NCBI GenBank assembly: GCA_949752745.1
Contig: OX457032.1
Span: 15,265,720-15,329,719 of the forward strand
DNA from: Protula sp. h YS-2021
Taxonomy: Eukaryota; Annelida; Polychaeta; Sabellida; Serpulidae
Direction of reading: 5' to 3'
Length of the DNA stretch: 64,000 nt
Shown: one piece after another, positions 1 through 12,200 of the stretch
Numbering within the stretch: the stretch's first letter is position 1
Layout of the letters: each line of letters begins with the position of its first letter
Program-made: the position numbers and the translations under genes
Notes under the pieces: model-generated
What the model saw: only the letters and a program-made list of their open reading frames with translations
Database searches by the model: none
Told to the model about the DNA's origin: nothing

Positions 1-590
1 ATAATGAAATCGTTCCTTATAACTGAAGGCTCGATATTTACTAATAATTTATAAATTATCTTAGATCACACAATCTTCTTCCAAGCACCACCTGCCTCCC
101 CCCCGCACCCTCCCACCAACCCCCCCCCCCCCCGCCCCAACCCCCCACACTGAGAGCGCGCCTGTCAGTAACTTGAGACATAAGAAGCTGACCTGGCCTG
201 TTCGTCAGAGCGGGAAACAGTCTGCAGGAGGTGTCTGTTTTCTGCTTGTAGTTCTTTGTTCCGGCTCGTTAGTACGTCCTGGCTCTGCCTGGTTTCCGTT
301 AACGCACCTAACAGCTCCTGGATTTCTCTTAACAACTCTTCAGCTTTGTCACTTCAAAAAAAAAAAATCAGAAATTGAAAATTAGTGAATTATGAATTGC
401 TACTCCAGCCCCAGCGCTACTCCCTTTCCGGTTCAATTAATCAAATTGTCAATTTCAATTAGAATTGCTGAAATGTTACCTTAAGGATTCTCACAACAAC
501 ACGTGGCCACTTTTCTTTCTTTTCTTAAAAAGAATGAAACCTTTCTAAGATATTCTCACAGTATCACACCTCACTTATTACGCCCATCGT
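1..590. other. Non-coding left edge
   Basis: I see no supportable gene here. There is a C-rich homopolymer patch near 100-140 and otherwise AT-rich sequence. It is probably an intron of the minus-strand kinesin gene, because the donor at about 1,078 opens an intron running leftwards. Confidence 0.5.
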
Positions 591-1071
591 TTTAGTGAGA
601 ATCTTTACTCGTATCATATTTCACCACTCAGCCGTGCTGCATTTCACCACTCACTTGTGCTGTATCTCTGAATTCACTCCTGTTGTATTTCACTACTCAC
701 TCGTGCTGTAACTCCCCACTCACTCCGTCGTATATCACCACTCATTTCTGTTGTATTTCACAATTCACTCGTGCTGTACCTCACCACTCACTCCTGTTGT
801 ATCTCACCACTCACTCTTGTTGTATTTCACCACTCGTGCTGCACCTCACACTTGCTGTATTCACCACTCACTCCTGTTATATCTCACCGCTCACTCGTGC
901 TGTTTCTCACCAATCACTCCTGTTGTATCTCACCACCCACTCCTGTTGTATTTCACCACTCACTCCTGTTGTATTTCGCCACTCATTTCTGTTGTATTTC
1001 GCCACTCACTCTTGCTATATTTCACCACTCACTCATGTGGTATCTCACCACTCACTCGTGCTGTAAACCAA
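590..1071. repeat. Short-unit minisatellite (about 23 bp) with donor-like core
   Basis: About 20 degenerate copies of a unit reading 'ttgtatttcaccactcac' plus 'tcctg' on the plus strand. Read on the minus strand, each unit carries 'gtgagtggtga', which resembles a 5' splice donor. The array starts directly at the inferred donor of the last visible kinesin exon. The open frames that overlap here on the plus strand are by-products of the repeat. Confidence 0.8.
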
Positions 1072-1078
1072 TACTCAC

Positions 1079-3076
1079 TCATGTTGAATCTTCAGTTTTC
1101 TTTCCCTTTCCTCCGCCTCTGTAGCCTCTTGCTTCAATTGGTCGTTAGCTTTTGCTAAATCTTCCCCGTTTATTGTCAGCTTTGTGACTTCCTCTCTGAG
1201 AGTGGCGTTCGCCTTTTCTAGATCGTTGCCGTGCGCTGTCAGCTTGGCTATCTCCTCACGGAGCGGTCCGTTGGCATGTTCTAGATCGTTGCCGTGCGCT
1301 GTCAGCTTGGCTATCTCCTCACGGAGCTGTCCGTTGGCATGTTCTAGATCGTTGCCGTGAGCTGTCAGCTTGGCTATCTCCTCACGGAGCGGTCCGCTGG
1401 CATGTTCTAGATCGTTGCCGTGAGCTGTCAGCATGGCTATCTCCTCACGGAGCGGTCCGTTGGCATGTTCTAGATCGTTGCCGTGCGCTGTCAGCTTGGC
1501 TATCTCTTCACGGAGCTGTCCGTTGGCATGTTCTAGATCGTTGCCGTGCGCTGTCAACTTGGCTATCTCTTCACGGAGCTGTCCATTGGCATGTTCTAGA
1601 TCGTTGCCGTGAGCTGTCAGCTTGGCTATCTCCTCACGGAGCGGTCCGTTGGCATGTTCTAGATCGTTGCCGTGAGCTGTCAGCTTGGCTATCTCCTCAC
1701 GGAGCGGTCCGTTGGCATGTTCTAGGTCGTTGCCGTGCGCTGTCAGCTTGGCTATCTCTTCACGGAGCTGTCCGTTGGCATGTTCTAGATCGTTGCCGTG
1801 CGCTGTCAGCTTGGCTATCTCCTCACGGAGCTGTCCGTTGGCATGTTCTAAGTCGCGCTGTAACTCGTTAGCCGCTTCGTCTTCCAGCTCGCTGCTTTCC
1901 GGGGCTGTGCCAAGGAGCGAGCGCTGCGGAAACATTCCTGCAGAAACAACTGCCAACTCTCCGCCACGCATCGCACTGACATGTACTTTGTGTCATATTC
2001 AGTCTATTGTCCCCAGTTATATGCTAACATTTTATATCGTGGACACCAGAGACGGACAGACAACTTAAAAGTGGGGACCACCCATGCGGACCAGAAAGTT
2101 CAACTCTCACCTCACCCCTCCCGCCAACCCCACCACCTAGGGAAAATACGCCCTCATCTATTAATTAACTGTAAAAGGGTACAAGCTCAGACCTCCTTGC
2201 ACACGTATATTGTGGACTAGAGGTGTGACGGTTCACCTCCGGCTCGGTTCGATTCGGTTCGGTTCGGTTCAACAAAAATTTTCGCTTCGGTTCGGTTTTT
2301 TTCGGTTCGGTTCAGCAAAACCAACCGGTAGTTTTCTTTTCAAATATATATATAGATATCTCAGGGCTGGTAGAAATCATGACTTTTTTTAAAAGTCATG
2401 ATTTTTTACTTTTTTTATTTAAATTGACTTTATCTAAATCACCAAAAAAAATCACAGAACATTTAAAAACATACTGAACTGATTTTTCACTATTTATTAG
2501 TCTAATGCCACTGCAGTTCTCAGCAATATCACATCGAATAACATTTGCAAACAGCTTTTACGTTTCAACTATTTGTCGCATCTCTGTCGAAATATCTTTA
2601 TATGCGGGAGCTAGACGTCTACCAGTCATTTTTTTTCAGATATAGTGCACCACAAATTTGCTGGGTTAATTACTCTTTGACTTTAAAATCAACAATGACA
2701 GTGACTCACAACGGGAGTACTTCTATTGACAGGGCTTATTTGTATAAGACAATAGTCTTGGCGCTGTTATTTATTAAGCAGTCTTGCTATCAGCAAGCAA
2801 CTGTTTGGAAATTAGTACGGGCACCACAATGGAGAAATACCTCAGCGTGTACATAAGGCACAAAAGGTGTGGGGGTGTGGGTGACTGCGCCGCATGAGCA
2901 GCTTAAGTCGTTAATAACCTAACAATGCATCTTCACTGTGTACACTCAAGGGGCTTGTTCTAGCATTTTATTGACAAATATTGCTCTGGAACAAAAAAGT
3001 CAAAATCATGACTTTTTTTACTTTTTTATAGTGATTTAAATCGCGAATTAAATCACTGATTTAAATCATACCAGCC

Positions 3077-3166
<90 letters not shown>

Positions 3167-6100
3167 TGTTCATTTTTTTTATTTATTTATAATTGCCTGC
3201 ACTTAATCCGATATTTCTTTTTACCTTAGAACAGATACAAAACCTAACATATAACGGTAATCAGGGTTCGCATTGGCGGGGTTTTTGTCCACTTTGTGGC
3301 ATATTTTACGAAATGACTCACTTTTTCGGAATCCACCTAGTTTTTCTGGACCCAACTGAGTCACACTTTCCTTTTTTGACTCACTTTCCTGAGAACCCAG
3401 CGCGAACCCTGACGGTAATGTTTTCTATTGTCACCTCAAAGCTTACTTACACAAGAATTTACATTGTTATTGACTGAGAGACTCACATGTAGCCATAATA
3501 AACGTATGGAATTCGTTATAGGTTCCAAAAAAGTGTGTGAAATATGTTTGTTGATTTGTCCGATGTGATATATATATATGTCACGTACTATGCAGCAGTT
3601 TAAGATGCCGTTTGTTTTCTGTGGGCACTTCGCACTCCAGAGCGTGTATATAAATTGTGAACAGTGGTCAAGCATTTCAACTTGCAAAATGGCATCTAAA
3701 CGAAAACACAATGATTACACAATGAACTTTGAGTTCAAAGTGTTAAAACAAATAACGACTGGCTCAAAAACCAGAACTGAAATAATGACGGAGTACGGGG
3801 TACCTAAAAATACACTTGCTTCGTGGATAAAGAATAAGGATAAAATAATCAATGGTGTTGAAACCAGCCAATTTGAGCCTGCTCGAAAACCCGCGCTCAA
3901 GGCTTGAAGGTACATCGTTGTTTTTGTCCATTCGAAAATTTGACCCCCGGTTAATTGGTACCCTCGGTTAATTCGTACTTTTTCCCTTGGTCCCGAGGAG
4001 TACGAATTAACGAGGGGCCCCTGTATATTAAAACTAAACTATACTAAAAGAACTAAAATAACATTGCCAAATTACTGCATTATCTTGTTATAAATAGCAA
4101 AAAAAAAAAACCGAACCGAAACCGTGATTGGGCTTTTCGGTTTTCGGTTCGAACCGAACCGAAGCCTTTTCTCGGATCTCGGTTTTCGGTACGAACGGTC
4201 ACACCTCTATTGTGGACGGTCACTTAAAGTTTCCCCTCACTCCGAAACCCACGCCATTTTACTGCAAAATGTATTATTGAAGCATTATAGCCATCACACA
4301 CTTCATAATTACTGACAAAAACCATTTTAAATAACTTAGAAACTGAAAGCAGTTCAAGTGCGAGGTGATATAAAACTCCGCCTTCTTTGTTTGAGGGACG
4401 GCTTTGGCTTTCTTTCTCATACCTGTGAGACCGACAGTTAGGTCTTCCAGTTCTTCCGCCAACGACATCGGTTGTGGTTGGCTTGATTTCCTCCTGGCCA
4501 GATCCGCTTCCAAACTGTGGGGTATTTATGCAAAGACCTTGGATATTTTATACATGGATACCTCCGACTCTAGGGTTCATATTTTGGGTCAACGTGAAAT
4601 ATTCTGTTGAACAGCACAGAAGGAGGGACAAGTCGTAACTGAGTCAGATCGTACCCAGGTGTGGTCGCACCTAAATTGGTCAGGTCGTCCCCCCCCCCCC
4701 CCCCCACAACACTTCTGCTCAAGCCGTATCCATATAACAATAGGTAACATAAACCGCAAATCACTGGTTACAATGTGGTCCAAACATCACTGACCTAAAT
4801 GTCTCTGGTCCTAACGCCGCTCGCTCGCACAAGCGTCATTCATTCGATGTCGTCATTTTATATCAATGATAACGGTTCAGCTGTTTCTCTTGTGCATACA
4901 GAGAGAAGTACGCTGATCCGGACTCTGATTAGATCTGGGTTCTGAGTACGAACAGCGTAGATCGACGCCTGACCAAGTGATTATGGGGTCCCTCCTCGGA
5001 CTCATCTCTGTTTCTACAGATACTATGTCACTTATAACCACGTCGCTATAAAAAGCTTCTAATGTATACTGTATAACGATTTCCGTACTTCACCTCCGGA
5101 TAAGCAGGTGACTCGGGTACGACTTGTTCAACCATCCGTTAAAAATTTATGGCAACAAAAAATAAACCAAGACATTAAACAAAAAGGAACAGCGCTGCAC
5201 ACCCCGACAATGATCAAATAAACCAGCGCGTCGGAGGAAGACAAAAAATAGCGCCCCAAAATTTGATTTATAAAGCATCGTAATGGAGAAATCCTTTGAA
5301 ATGACCTTTTGACTTGATTCTTGAGTTCTTCTATCATACGTGCTTGTTCCTGATTCAGTTCTCCCGGTTTCTCTTGGCAACCCGGCTCACTGCTCTGTGC
5401 CATCTCCTTGTACGCAAGCTCAAGCTGCTCCTGTTTCAATATAAACTTTGTCATGCCTTCGAACATACGTTTGCCAATTAGCTCAAGAGCTGGACGGGGA
5501 AGCGGGGGGGGGGGGGGTTGGGGGGAGGGAGGAGGTGGGGTTGGGGTGCGTTTAGCTCTTACGTATGGAAATAGAAATATTACCTGAATTTTTTATCAAA
5601 ATGTAGAGTGAAGGCTGCAGTGAGTTTTTGGAAATGTGTAGGAGGAAATAAAACGTGATTTAGTATATACGCAATCGTACAAAGACTATCTGTAAAACAG
5701 CTCACCTTTAGTTCGTGTTCTCGCCTTGAGAATTTCTCTTTTTCAGCTTCCATACAAAAATCGAAGTCTCCTTTTTCATTTTCCAGCCTCGTCACATTCT
5801 TCTTTAACTCATCCTTCAACGACAACATTTAAAATAACAACTCTGAAGTAAGTAAGGAAACAACTAGTTTTTGGTGGGCAATTCCAGTGTAGATTACAGA
5901 TAACTTGAATGTCGCATAAAAAACGCTTCTTTTTTCATAAAAACAGGAATAATCTTTAAAAATTGATTTCATCTTGATTATTTTTTCTTTCATTTTTCTT
6001 TTCTAAGGCAATACAATAAATTTATTTGTGTGCAACCTTAAATTAAGAAGTAATGAAACAGTTTCGATTTCTCAGACATTTTCGCGCAGCATGCACATTA

Positions 6101-9033
6101 ATCTCACTTTTATATCACACTTGATTAAAAATCAATTAATATTGACGAAATTAGTTATTAGCTGGGATAATAAAAGGGTAAGGCGAAGAAACCACCGACC
6201 ATTTGCAGAAGAAGCTGCTTGTTTTGGTCTTGGGAGACAGCGAGCTCTTTCTGAAGTTGAGTCAGTACAATCTCTGCATCTTGGCGGTCTTTCTCCAAAA
6301 TGGCCTGCAAACCTTCAACGTCCTTCTCGCTACTGCTTTTATTTGACTAAATTAACAATAAATAAATAAAAATAAGAAATAAACATGCACACGTTTATAA
6401 CAACGCCCTCGCCAGAAAAAAACACACAAAAAAAAAAACCGAAAAAAATGGGTGTACATATCACTTAAATATCTTCCGATATTCTGGTAAAAGGTCAATT
6501 CTTCCACCTAGAAACGACATGTCCACTTACGAGTGTGGTCACTTTCTCCATGAAGCTGATTTCTTTCAGCTCACGCTCCATCTCCGTAAATTCTTGCAAT
6601 TCTTTTAGTTCTGTTTCGTACTTCTCGACATCGGATTCCAGCAGACCACAGCGTAGTTTTCTGAAATTTATGAAAACTTTTCATTTGATAGTCACACAAT
6701 TAATTGTGCATTTATCTTCCCACGCGTTTACCATTTCACAGCAGACAATTATCAAATAACCAGAAAAAAACAATAAAATGGCATATCTCAGAATACACAG
6801 CAGAAATCTCTTAACATCGCCATAAAATCATGATCAACTACACAAAATTGACATATATTATTATTGTAGATGCCAGATAGGAAAGGAGAGAGACGAACAT
6901 GTTGGCCAGTTCCTCGTCTCGGTCCCTGAGGGCTTTCTGTGCAGCTACGAGCTCCTTCTGCGTCGCCTCCAAATCGCCATCCACTTCCTCGCCCTTCACC
7001 GGACTTTCCTCCTCCAGTATGACTGAAACAACGAGCAAAACGCAAGGTCAACATCTCCAGGGTTGAGATTTCGCGGTCGCCCGGTCGCCCGTGGCGACCA
7101 ACTTTTTCGAGTTGGTCGCCCGAGTGGCGACTAACTTTTTTCTGAGTATTTTCAGGTACATTTTGCAAAAATTGCGCTGGACGACTAACTTTTGTGCTGG
7201 GCTTCGACCAGAAAATTGTACGAAGTCTCAACCCTGCATCTCGGATATATTCTCGGGTTACATGCGGCGGGGGGGGGGGGGGGGGGGGAGTGGATATGCA
7301 CGGTAGTTCAAGCAATATCAAATGTGTCACTTCAGAGAACGATTGTGAATTAGCTTATAAACTTATTATGATCAGTAATCACCTAACACACACACTTGAT
7401 ATTTTTGTGTTACATACTTTATAACGTCACTGGTTCACTCAACGATATCGTAAAATCATAATATCGTAAATTTATAAAGTCACTAATTTAAGGCTCCAAA
7501 ATTTGACATATTCACTGAAATGACTTTACTGTTCGGTTGCGCATTGTTTAGTGTCTGTAAAACGACTATACATTAACAATTCAAACTGAGTAGATTACTC
7601 TTGGCTGTGACCTGACTATGAACAGCAAGTGTTCGTGTTGCTTTTGTTGAGCAGGTGTTTGGGCTTCATCTATTTAATGCAGGTTTATTTTTAAAACTTC
7701 TTGACTGCGATTGTATTAAGACGGTTGGCAAGTGTTGTTATAACCTTTTTAGTGACTTTACAATGTCACTGAATGAATCAGGAGTGGTATTCTGCTCTGT
7801 CCTTATATTTATGACGTCCTTATTCTTGAGATTAGATGGTTCATCCTTATATTTTTATCCTTATTTTTAAAAGACTTTGTTAAGGTTGAGGATAGAGCAG
7901 AATGGCTTTTTTATCCTTATTTTTAAAAATAGGGACATCCTTAAAAATAAGGACAGAGCAGAATACCACTCCAGTTACTGATTTGACAGCTTCAATCTAA
8001 TTTATATACCGTCTTTTGACTTTGATCTCCGCGTCACATCTAAGCTCATTATCCCTATGGGTGAGTCGAAGCTGGGCGCCTCGGCGTGGAAGAGAGGCGG
8101 CAGTGACGTCACCTTCCGGATTCCATCACGCCTGCCCGGGCACCAAGTCTCCCGGCGTTTGGCCTTCAACTAAACGCAAAGCAGGTCGTGTAATAAACGT
8201 CCAAATTTCAATGCCTTTCTAAATGCCTTTCTTTCTTTTTAACTATCGCTTTTAATTGACATGCATATTTACAAATATTATAAAACTGATAATACTTCGT
8301 AGAATTCCCATGAAAAAAAAAACTAGAAAGGTGTCTGATGGAACACGGATGTCCCGACGACTGAATAAATCAAGAAAGTTAGATTAAGACAGGTCTAGTT
8401 CAAAAATGACCTTGAATGACCTGTCAAAGACAAAATATAGTTCGCGCAAAAGTCATCGACCCTGGATATTCTTGGCAGAGGGGAAATGTAAGTAGTACAG
8501 AGTCCATCCAAATGAACATTCACATCGTGAGTGTCGTCAAAATCCGCACTCTAGCTTTAGTGAAAGTGGGTTCACAAGAACCCTTAAATCCACACATACG
8601 AAAGGGTTGAGATTCAAATTCAAGCGGCGATCTCGAATGACCTCTCGAAGTCACAAAACTCGTATTAGCATCCATACCTTAGCACAATTATACAACACTT
8701 AGCCTTTAGTTTTTTTTATGTTTTGTTTCAATCACCGTAAAGCAGCAGCCGAAATCTCAAAGTATTAGGCAAAAGCCGCCATCCCCCCCTTTCCCCCTCC
8801 ACCCCCCCCCCCCCCCCCCCGCTCCAGCCCTTGATTCTAGGCGGGCGGCCCACAAGCACCTTGCAGACGTCGGGGGTGTCACCGGAAGGCTTGATATGGC
8901 TGCTGACACAAATGAGGTTGGTGAGGCGTTGTATCTGCTCCTGCTGGTCTTCTCGCAGTTTCTCTTCCTTCTGAAGGCGCTGCTCTAGCTCCTGCTTCTC
9001 CTCATGCATCACGCCCGCGTCCGTTAACTTCAT
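1079..9033 (-). CDS. CENP-E-like kinesin: stalk/coiled-coil exons
   Basis: This is the downstream part of the kinesin gene whose motor is at 9,281-16,377. Exons read on the minus strand: 8860-9033 (heptad-rich, ends in a 'DVCK' segment), 8010-8169 (contains KAKRRETWCPG, matching the conserved RxTWCPG stretch just after the CENP-E neck), 6899-7022, 6531-6660, about 6203-6340, about 5705-5822, about 5300-5460, about 4390-4515 and 1079-1977. The first four have compatible phases. Those from 6340 downward are approximate, and the 6531/6340 junction does not reconcile in phase, so an exon or donor is probably missed. The last exon is almost entirely coiled coil made of a 21-residue repeat. In CENP-E the long stalk links a plus-end-directed motor to the kinetochore-binding tail; no tail is seen here, so the gene runs off the left edge. 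Confidence 0.75.
1098..1853 (-). repeat. 63-bp coding minisatellite: 21-residue coiled-coil repeat
   Basis: Twelve head-to-tail units encode a 21-residue motif (consensus DLEHANGQLREEIAKLTAHG plus N). Ten are near identical and the two at the C-terminal end are diverged. Twenty-one residues is exactly three heptads, so any copy-number change keeps both reading frame and coiled-coil register. Q/P alternation at residue 8 marks subtypes of unit. Recent expansion or gene conversion is likely. Confidence 0.9.
2362..3079. mobile_element. hAT-like MITE with CAGGGCTGG termini
   Basis: Ends CAGGGCTGGTA and TACCAGCCCTG are inverted copies. Just inside lie runs of 'aaatcatgac' and 'gatttaaatc' that pair with each other. 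The flanking 8 bp are only about 6/8 identical, lying in TA-rich DNA. There is no coding capacity. A partial relative starts at 17,074. It is nested inside the 2218-4209 element. Confidence 0.75.
3079..3164. repeat. (TA)n microsatellite
   Basis: Uninterrupted TA dinucleotides directly abut the right end of the 2362-3079 MITE. Either the element landed in a TA tract or the tract expanded from its target duplication. Confidence 0.95.
3262..3411. mobile_element. 150-bp hAT MITE with perfect 8-bp duplication
   Basis: Termini CAGGGTTCGC and GCGAACCCTG are perfect inverted repeats. The 8-bp duplication ACGGTAAT is exact on both sides (3254-3261 and 3412-3419). It has no coding capacity. It is nested in the 2218-4209 composite element and looks young. 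Confidence 0.9.
3689..4025 (+). pseudogene. Pogo/Tigger-type transposase fragment (N-terminal HTH only)
   Basis: A 72-codon frame from the ATG at 3689 to the stop ending at 3907 encodes a start like MASKRKHNDYT, then a helix-turn-helix of the CENP-B/pogo N-terminal type (EYGVPKNTLASWIKNKDK). The remainder of a transposase (DDE domain) is absent. About 100 bp downstream the sequence ends 'ggggcccctgta' after repeated 'ggttaatt' blocks, which resembles a Tigger terminus. It is probably an internally deleted copy. I did not find the left terminus. Confidence 0.65.
7058..7236. mobile_element. Foldback MITE, CAGGGTTGAGA termini
   Basis: Inverted ends CAGGGTTGAGA and TCTCAACCCTG enclose about 160 bp rich in 'ggtcgcc'/'ggcgacc' repeats. 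The flanks share 'catctc' directly at both ends, a 6-bp duplication rather than the 8 bp expected of hAT. It lies in a kinesin intron just upstream (minus sense) of the exon ending at 7022. Confidence 0.7.
7781..7972. mobile_element. Inverted-repeat element (GGAGTGGTATTCTGC ends)
   Basis: Left arm GGAGTGGTATTCTGCTCTGT and right arm its complement, with further pairing of 'ccttatttttaaaa' segments inside. It has the form of a 192-bp foldback/MITE. No coding capacity and no clear target duplication seen. Confidence 0.65.
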
Positions 9034-9280
9034 CTGTCTCGGCATTTATATGTCAATGATGGTAAAGTCAACGCAGAATTTTGTGAGTTCTGTTACCAAT
9101 CTGATGCACAAAATGTGGTGCTGTTATATGAAATGTGCCCTTAAAAATTCTTTACTTCCATAATGATCTGAAAAAATCTATTAGAAAAATAACAAAACCT
9201 TCTTTTTCATAATTTGAAGTAAAAAATGCGACGCCATATTCCTTCTATATATATGCTGAATAAAAGAGTCAATTTATGAC

Positions 9281-12200
9281 CTTGTCCAGTTCTTGTTGCA
9301 GTTTGCCGATTTGTTGCTTGTACCTCATGATCATGGCTTCATTCGAAAGCACCTCATTGATCACAGGCTTGTTGGTGATCTTCTTGGCGCTAGTCGCAAA
9401 CTGCGAAAAATATACACACACAATAGTGTCCAAGGACAAGGTGTTCAGCTCTTGCTGGTGAACACATTCCAAAGTTACGCTTGACATGTAACTAAAAATT
9501 GTCCATCCAATAACTTTATAGTCGGTTTCGTTTGATGACTCGGCGGTGGTGGATTCAAGGAGGGGAGGGGCAGGGGGGAGTTCAGGGTGTGCAACCAAAA
9601 AAATAGACTTAAACTTCGTGTTTTCACAAAAAAATTGACTAGTGAACTTACTACTTTAGCCGATGTTTTTCAAGTTGTCAGGTCAGGTCACTCACCCTGA
9701 GAGTGGAGAGAGTTTCCTCTAAAGAAGATGGGGTACAATTGCAGATGATGGCCGTTTTCGAGTTCCCACCCAACGAGTTCTGTAATATGCGCGTCAGCTT
9801 GGAGTCCCGGTAGCTCACGTAGCTGTTCGTAACATAACGACGGTATCTATCTTACTACTATTCTTCGTTCTTAAGCAACCAGACCGTAACTTTTGACTTG
9901 GTACATAATGTGATATATTTTTTTTCCAGCATTAACAGTATCGACATTTCATAACTATTGATTTGGTACAAAATTTGATAGTTTACCGATTTTTTTCCCT
10001 CTAGCATCAACAGTTTGTTTGGTATTTTACGTCCTTTTCAGGAGCTAGGATGGCTACATCAGAACGCACTTGCTAGAGGAACAAGTGGGACAAAAGAAGG
10101 AAGAATGAAGAAATAGAAAAAGAACAGATAGAAAAAAAAGTAAATTCAGATTAGTCACATAAACAATATCCATATAACTATTAATAACATAGCATTAGGT
10201 TTTTTGGTTTAAGCAGTATAAACAGCAGTTATTTATTTTTTTTTTTTGTGAAGGTAGTAAGAGTTGCAGTAGGGGCGGCAGTAGTAGTAACACTCACCGC
10301 GCCGTTCCCGTGCTTTCACTCAGCTGGGAAATGACCTTGGCGAGGGCCGACAGACTCTTGTTGATGAAGCCGCCTTCAGCCAGACGCTGACCCACCGCCC
10401 CGGTCTGCTTCGCTTTCTCCGATCCCGCCAGGTCCACTAGATTCTGAACATTCGTAACCGGGGTCTTGGGTCAACTCGGCCCCCCTACCAACTCGGCCCC
10501 TCGTGAAAGTCAAGTCGGCCCCCACTCGGCCCTTTTACAGGTCAACTCGGGCCCTCGTGAAAGTCAAGTCGCATCCCCCCCCCCCTGCAGCTATCCCCAG
10601 GAAATCGTTGTGGATTTATGTTTGGACTGGCGGTAGGTCTTTTGCTTTGCTCTTATGAATGTTATTTAGAGTGTTATTCATGGGGGTTCAGTTATCACAA
10701 CTGATAACAAGCCATACACTTTTTAACAGACTTTCCGCAAGGAAACACCCCATCTCAATCCTCCCGTCCAACGCAAACCTCACTCCGAAGCTAGCGCGCA
10801 TTGTCAAGAGCTACGAGCGAAACCCCACTAACAAAGAATAAAGCCCAACTAACCAGTGACAAAATAATATACCATAGAAGAAAACGTCTTTAGTCACAAC
10901 TCTATTTGAATCCATAAAAAATATGGTATCTTAAAAACACGTACCAGGGAACTGACGTTGATGCAGCTATTTCCCGTATCCTCAAGAAGCTTGCTTTCAA
11001 TCACAACCTTAAGGGATCAAGAAAAAGTACGCATAGATTTTAGCGACAGAACTTTTCGAGAATATCTTTTCACTTTGCACAACGATTAAATATTTAATCA
11101 CTAAATCATGCTTGATTTATATTTTTTGTCAGGCTCGGGAAAAAAATTGATACTCCAAAATTTTTTTTTTTAAATTGCCAGTTTTTATAGTAAACGCAAA
11201 GTAATCGTGCATCGCAAATCTCTAGTATATGGTCTTTCTTTGTTGAAGAAAGAAACGAAACCAGTTGAACACTTGCGGAAATATTGCATGTAGAAACATA
11301 TTGCTATTAGTAGGGGACAGACGAACAGTCGCGCTCCGAGTATGGCGGCTTTATCGGGTCCGTAAACTCTGTAACTTACGGGATTTTTGGCCGCGCTTTT
11401 TGCATACTCCCAACAAGCACTCATTCACTCTAGTTTCCCACACACCTTGAATATGGTGTGAGAGCGTGAGCTTTTCTCATTCATGTTCGTAGCTCCGAAG
11501 TGTCTTTTCTCTTCGCCACGACGAATCAAATCCATGATTTCTTCTGGTGAGCAGCAAATTTTTTCTTCTAGCTTCTCAACAAACACTTTCCCATCCTGCC
11601 ATTCGAAACGAAACAATAGGGATAAGGTAAGTTTGTTTGTTTGGTGTTAAACGTCCCGTTCACCAACTATGGTGGTTATATTGGGACGCATCTGCCAAAC
11701 GAAGAAGTGGAAAAAAGAAGGAAGAATGAAGAAATAGTGAATGAGGAGCTTGAAAGAAAGAAATTCCGATTAGTCGCCTCTTACGACATGCACGGAACAG
11801 AAAGCAGCGTATTCTCTCGATTCTTCCCACCCCACAGGGGGGAGGTTAGATAAGTTTCCAGAGGGAAATTGTACAATTCTAACATAAATAATGATGTGCC
11901 TGGATGGTTACCAGAAAAATGATCCGGATATGTGACGATTCGAATCCTATTTGAAATCCAGAATGGTAGCAATGGAACAATTTATCCTGCATTGCGGGTG
12001 AGTCAGTCAGTGCAAAATTACCGATTCAACATTTTTAATAATCGAAAAACATATCTTATTACTGTGATAAAAAAGGAAAAAAATAAGTAAATAAATAAAA
12101 GCGGGAGGCTAAAAAAATGATAAAAAAATACTAAAATTATTAAAGTAATAATAATAAAAAGGGTATGCACCAAATCTTCCCGGACGTCGAGATGTGCTCT

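Larger units (their letters stand above)
2218..4209. mobile_element. Composite hAT-type element with 8-bp target duplication
   Basis: Terminal inverted repeats start TAGAGGTGTGACGG (2218) and end with its near complement (4209). The perfect 8-bp duplication TTGTGGAC flanks it at 2210-2217 and 4210-4217. The subterminal sequence is rich in CGGTT/AACCG repeats on both sides. The interior has been invaded by other elements (2362-3079, 3262-3411 and a pogo-like fragment). No hAT transposase frame is visible, so it is non-autonomous. It lies in an intron of the kinesin gene. Confidence 0.85.

Noticed and set aside
683..1158. Plus-strand frames rich in His, Ser and Cys
   Set aside because: They come from the 23-bp intronic minisatellite and carry no recognisable domain.
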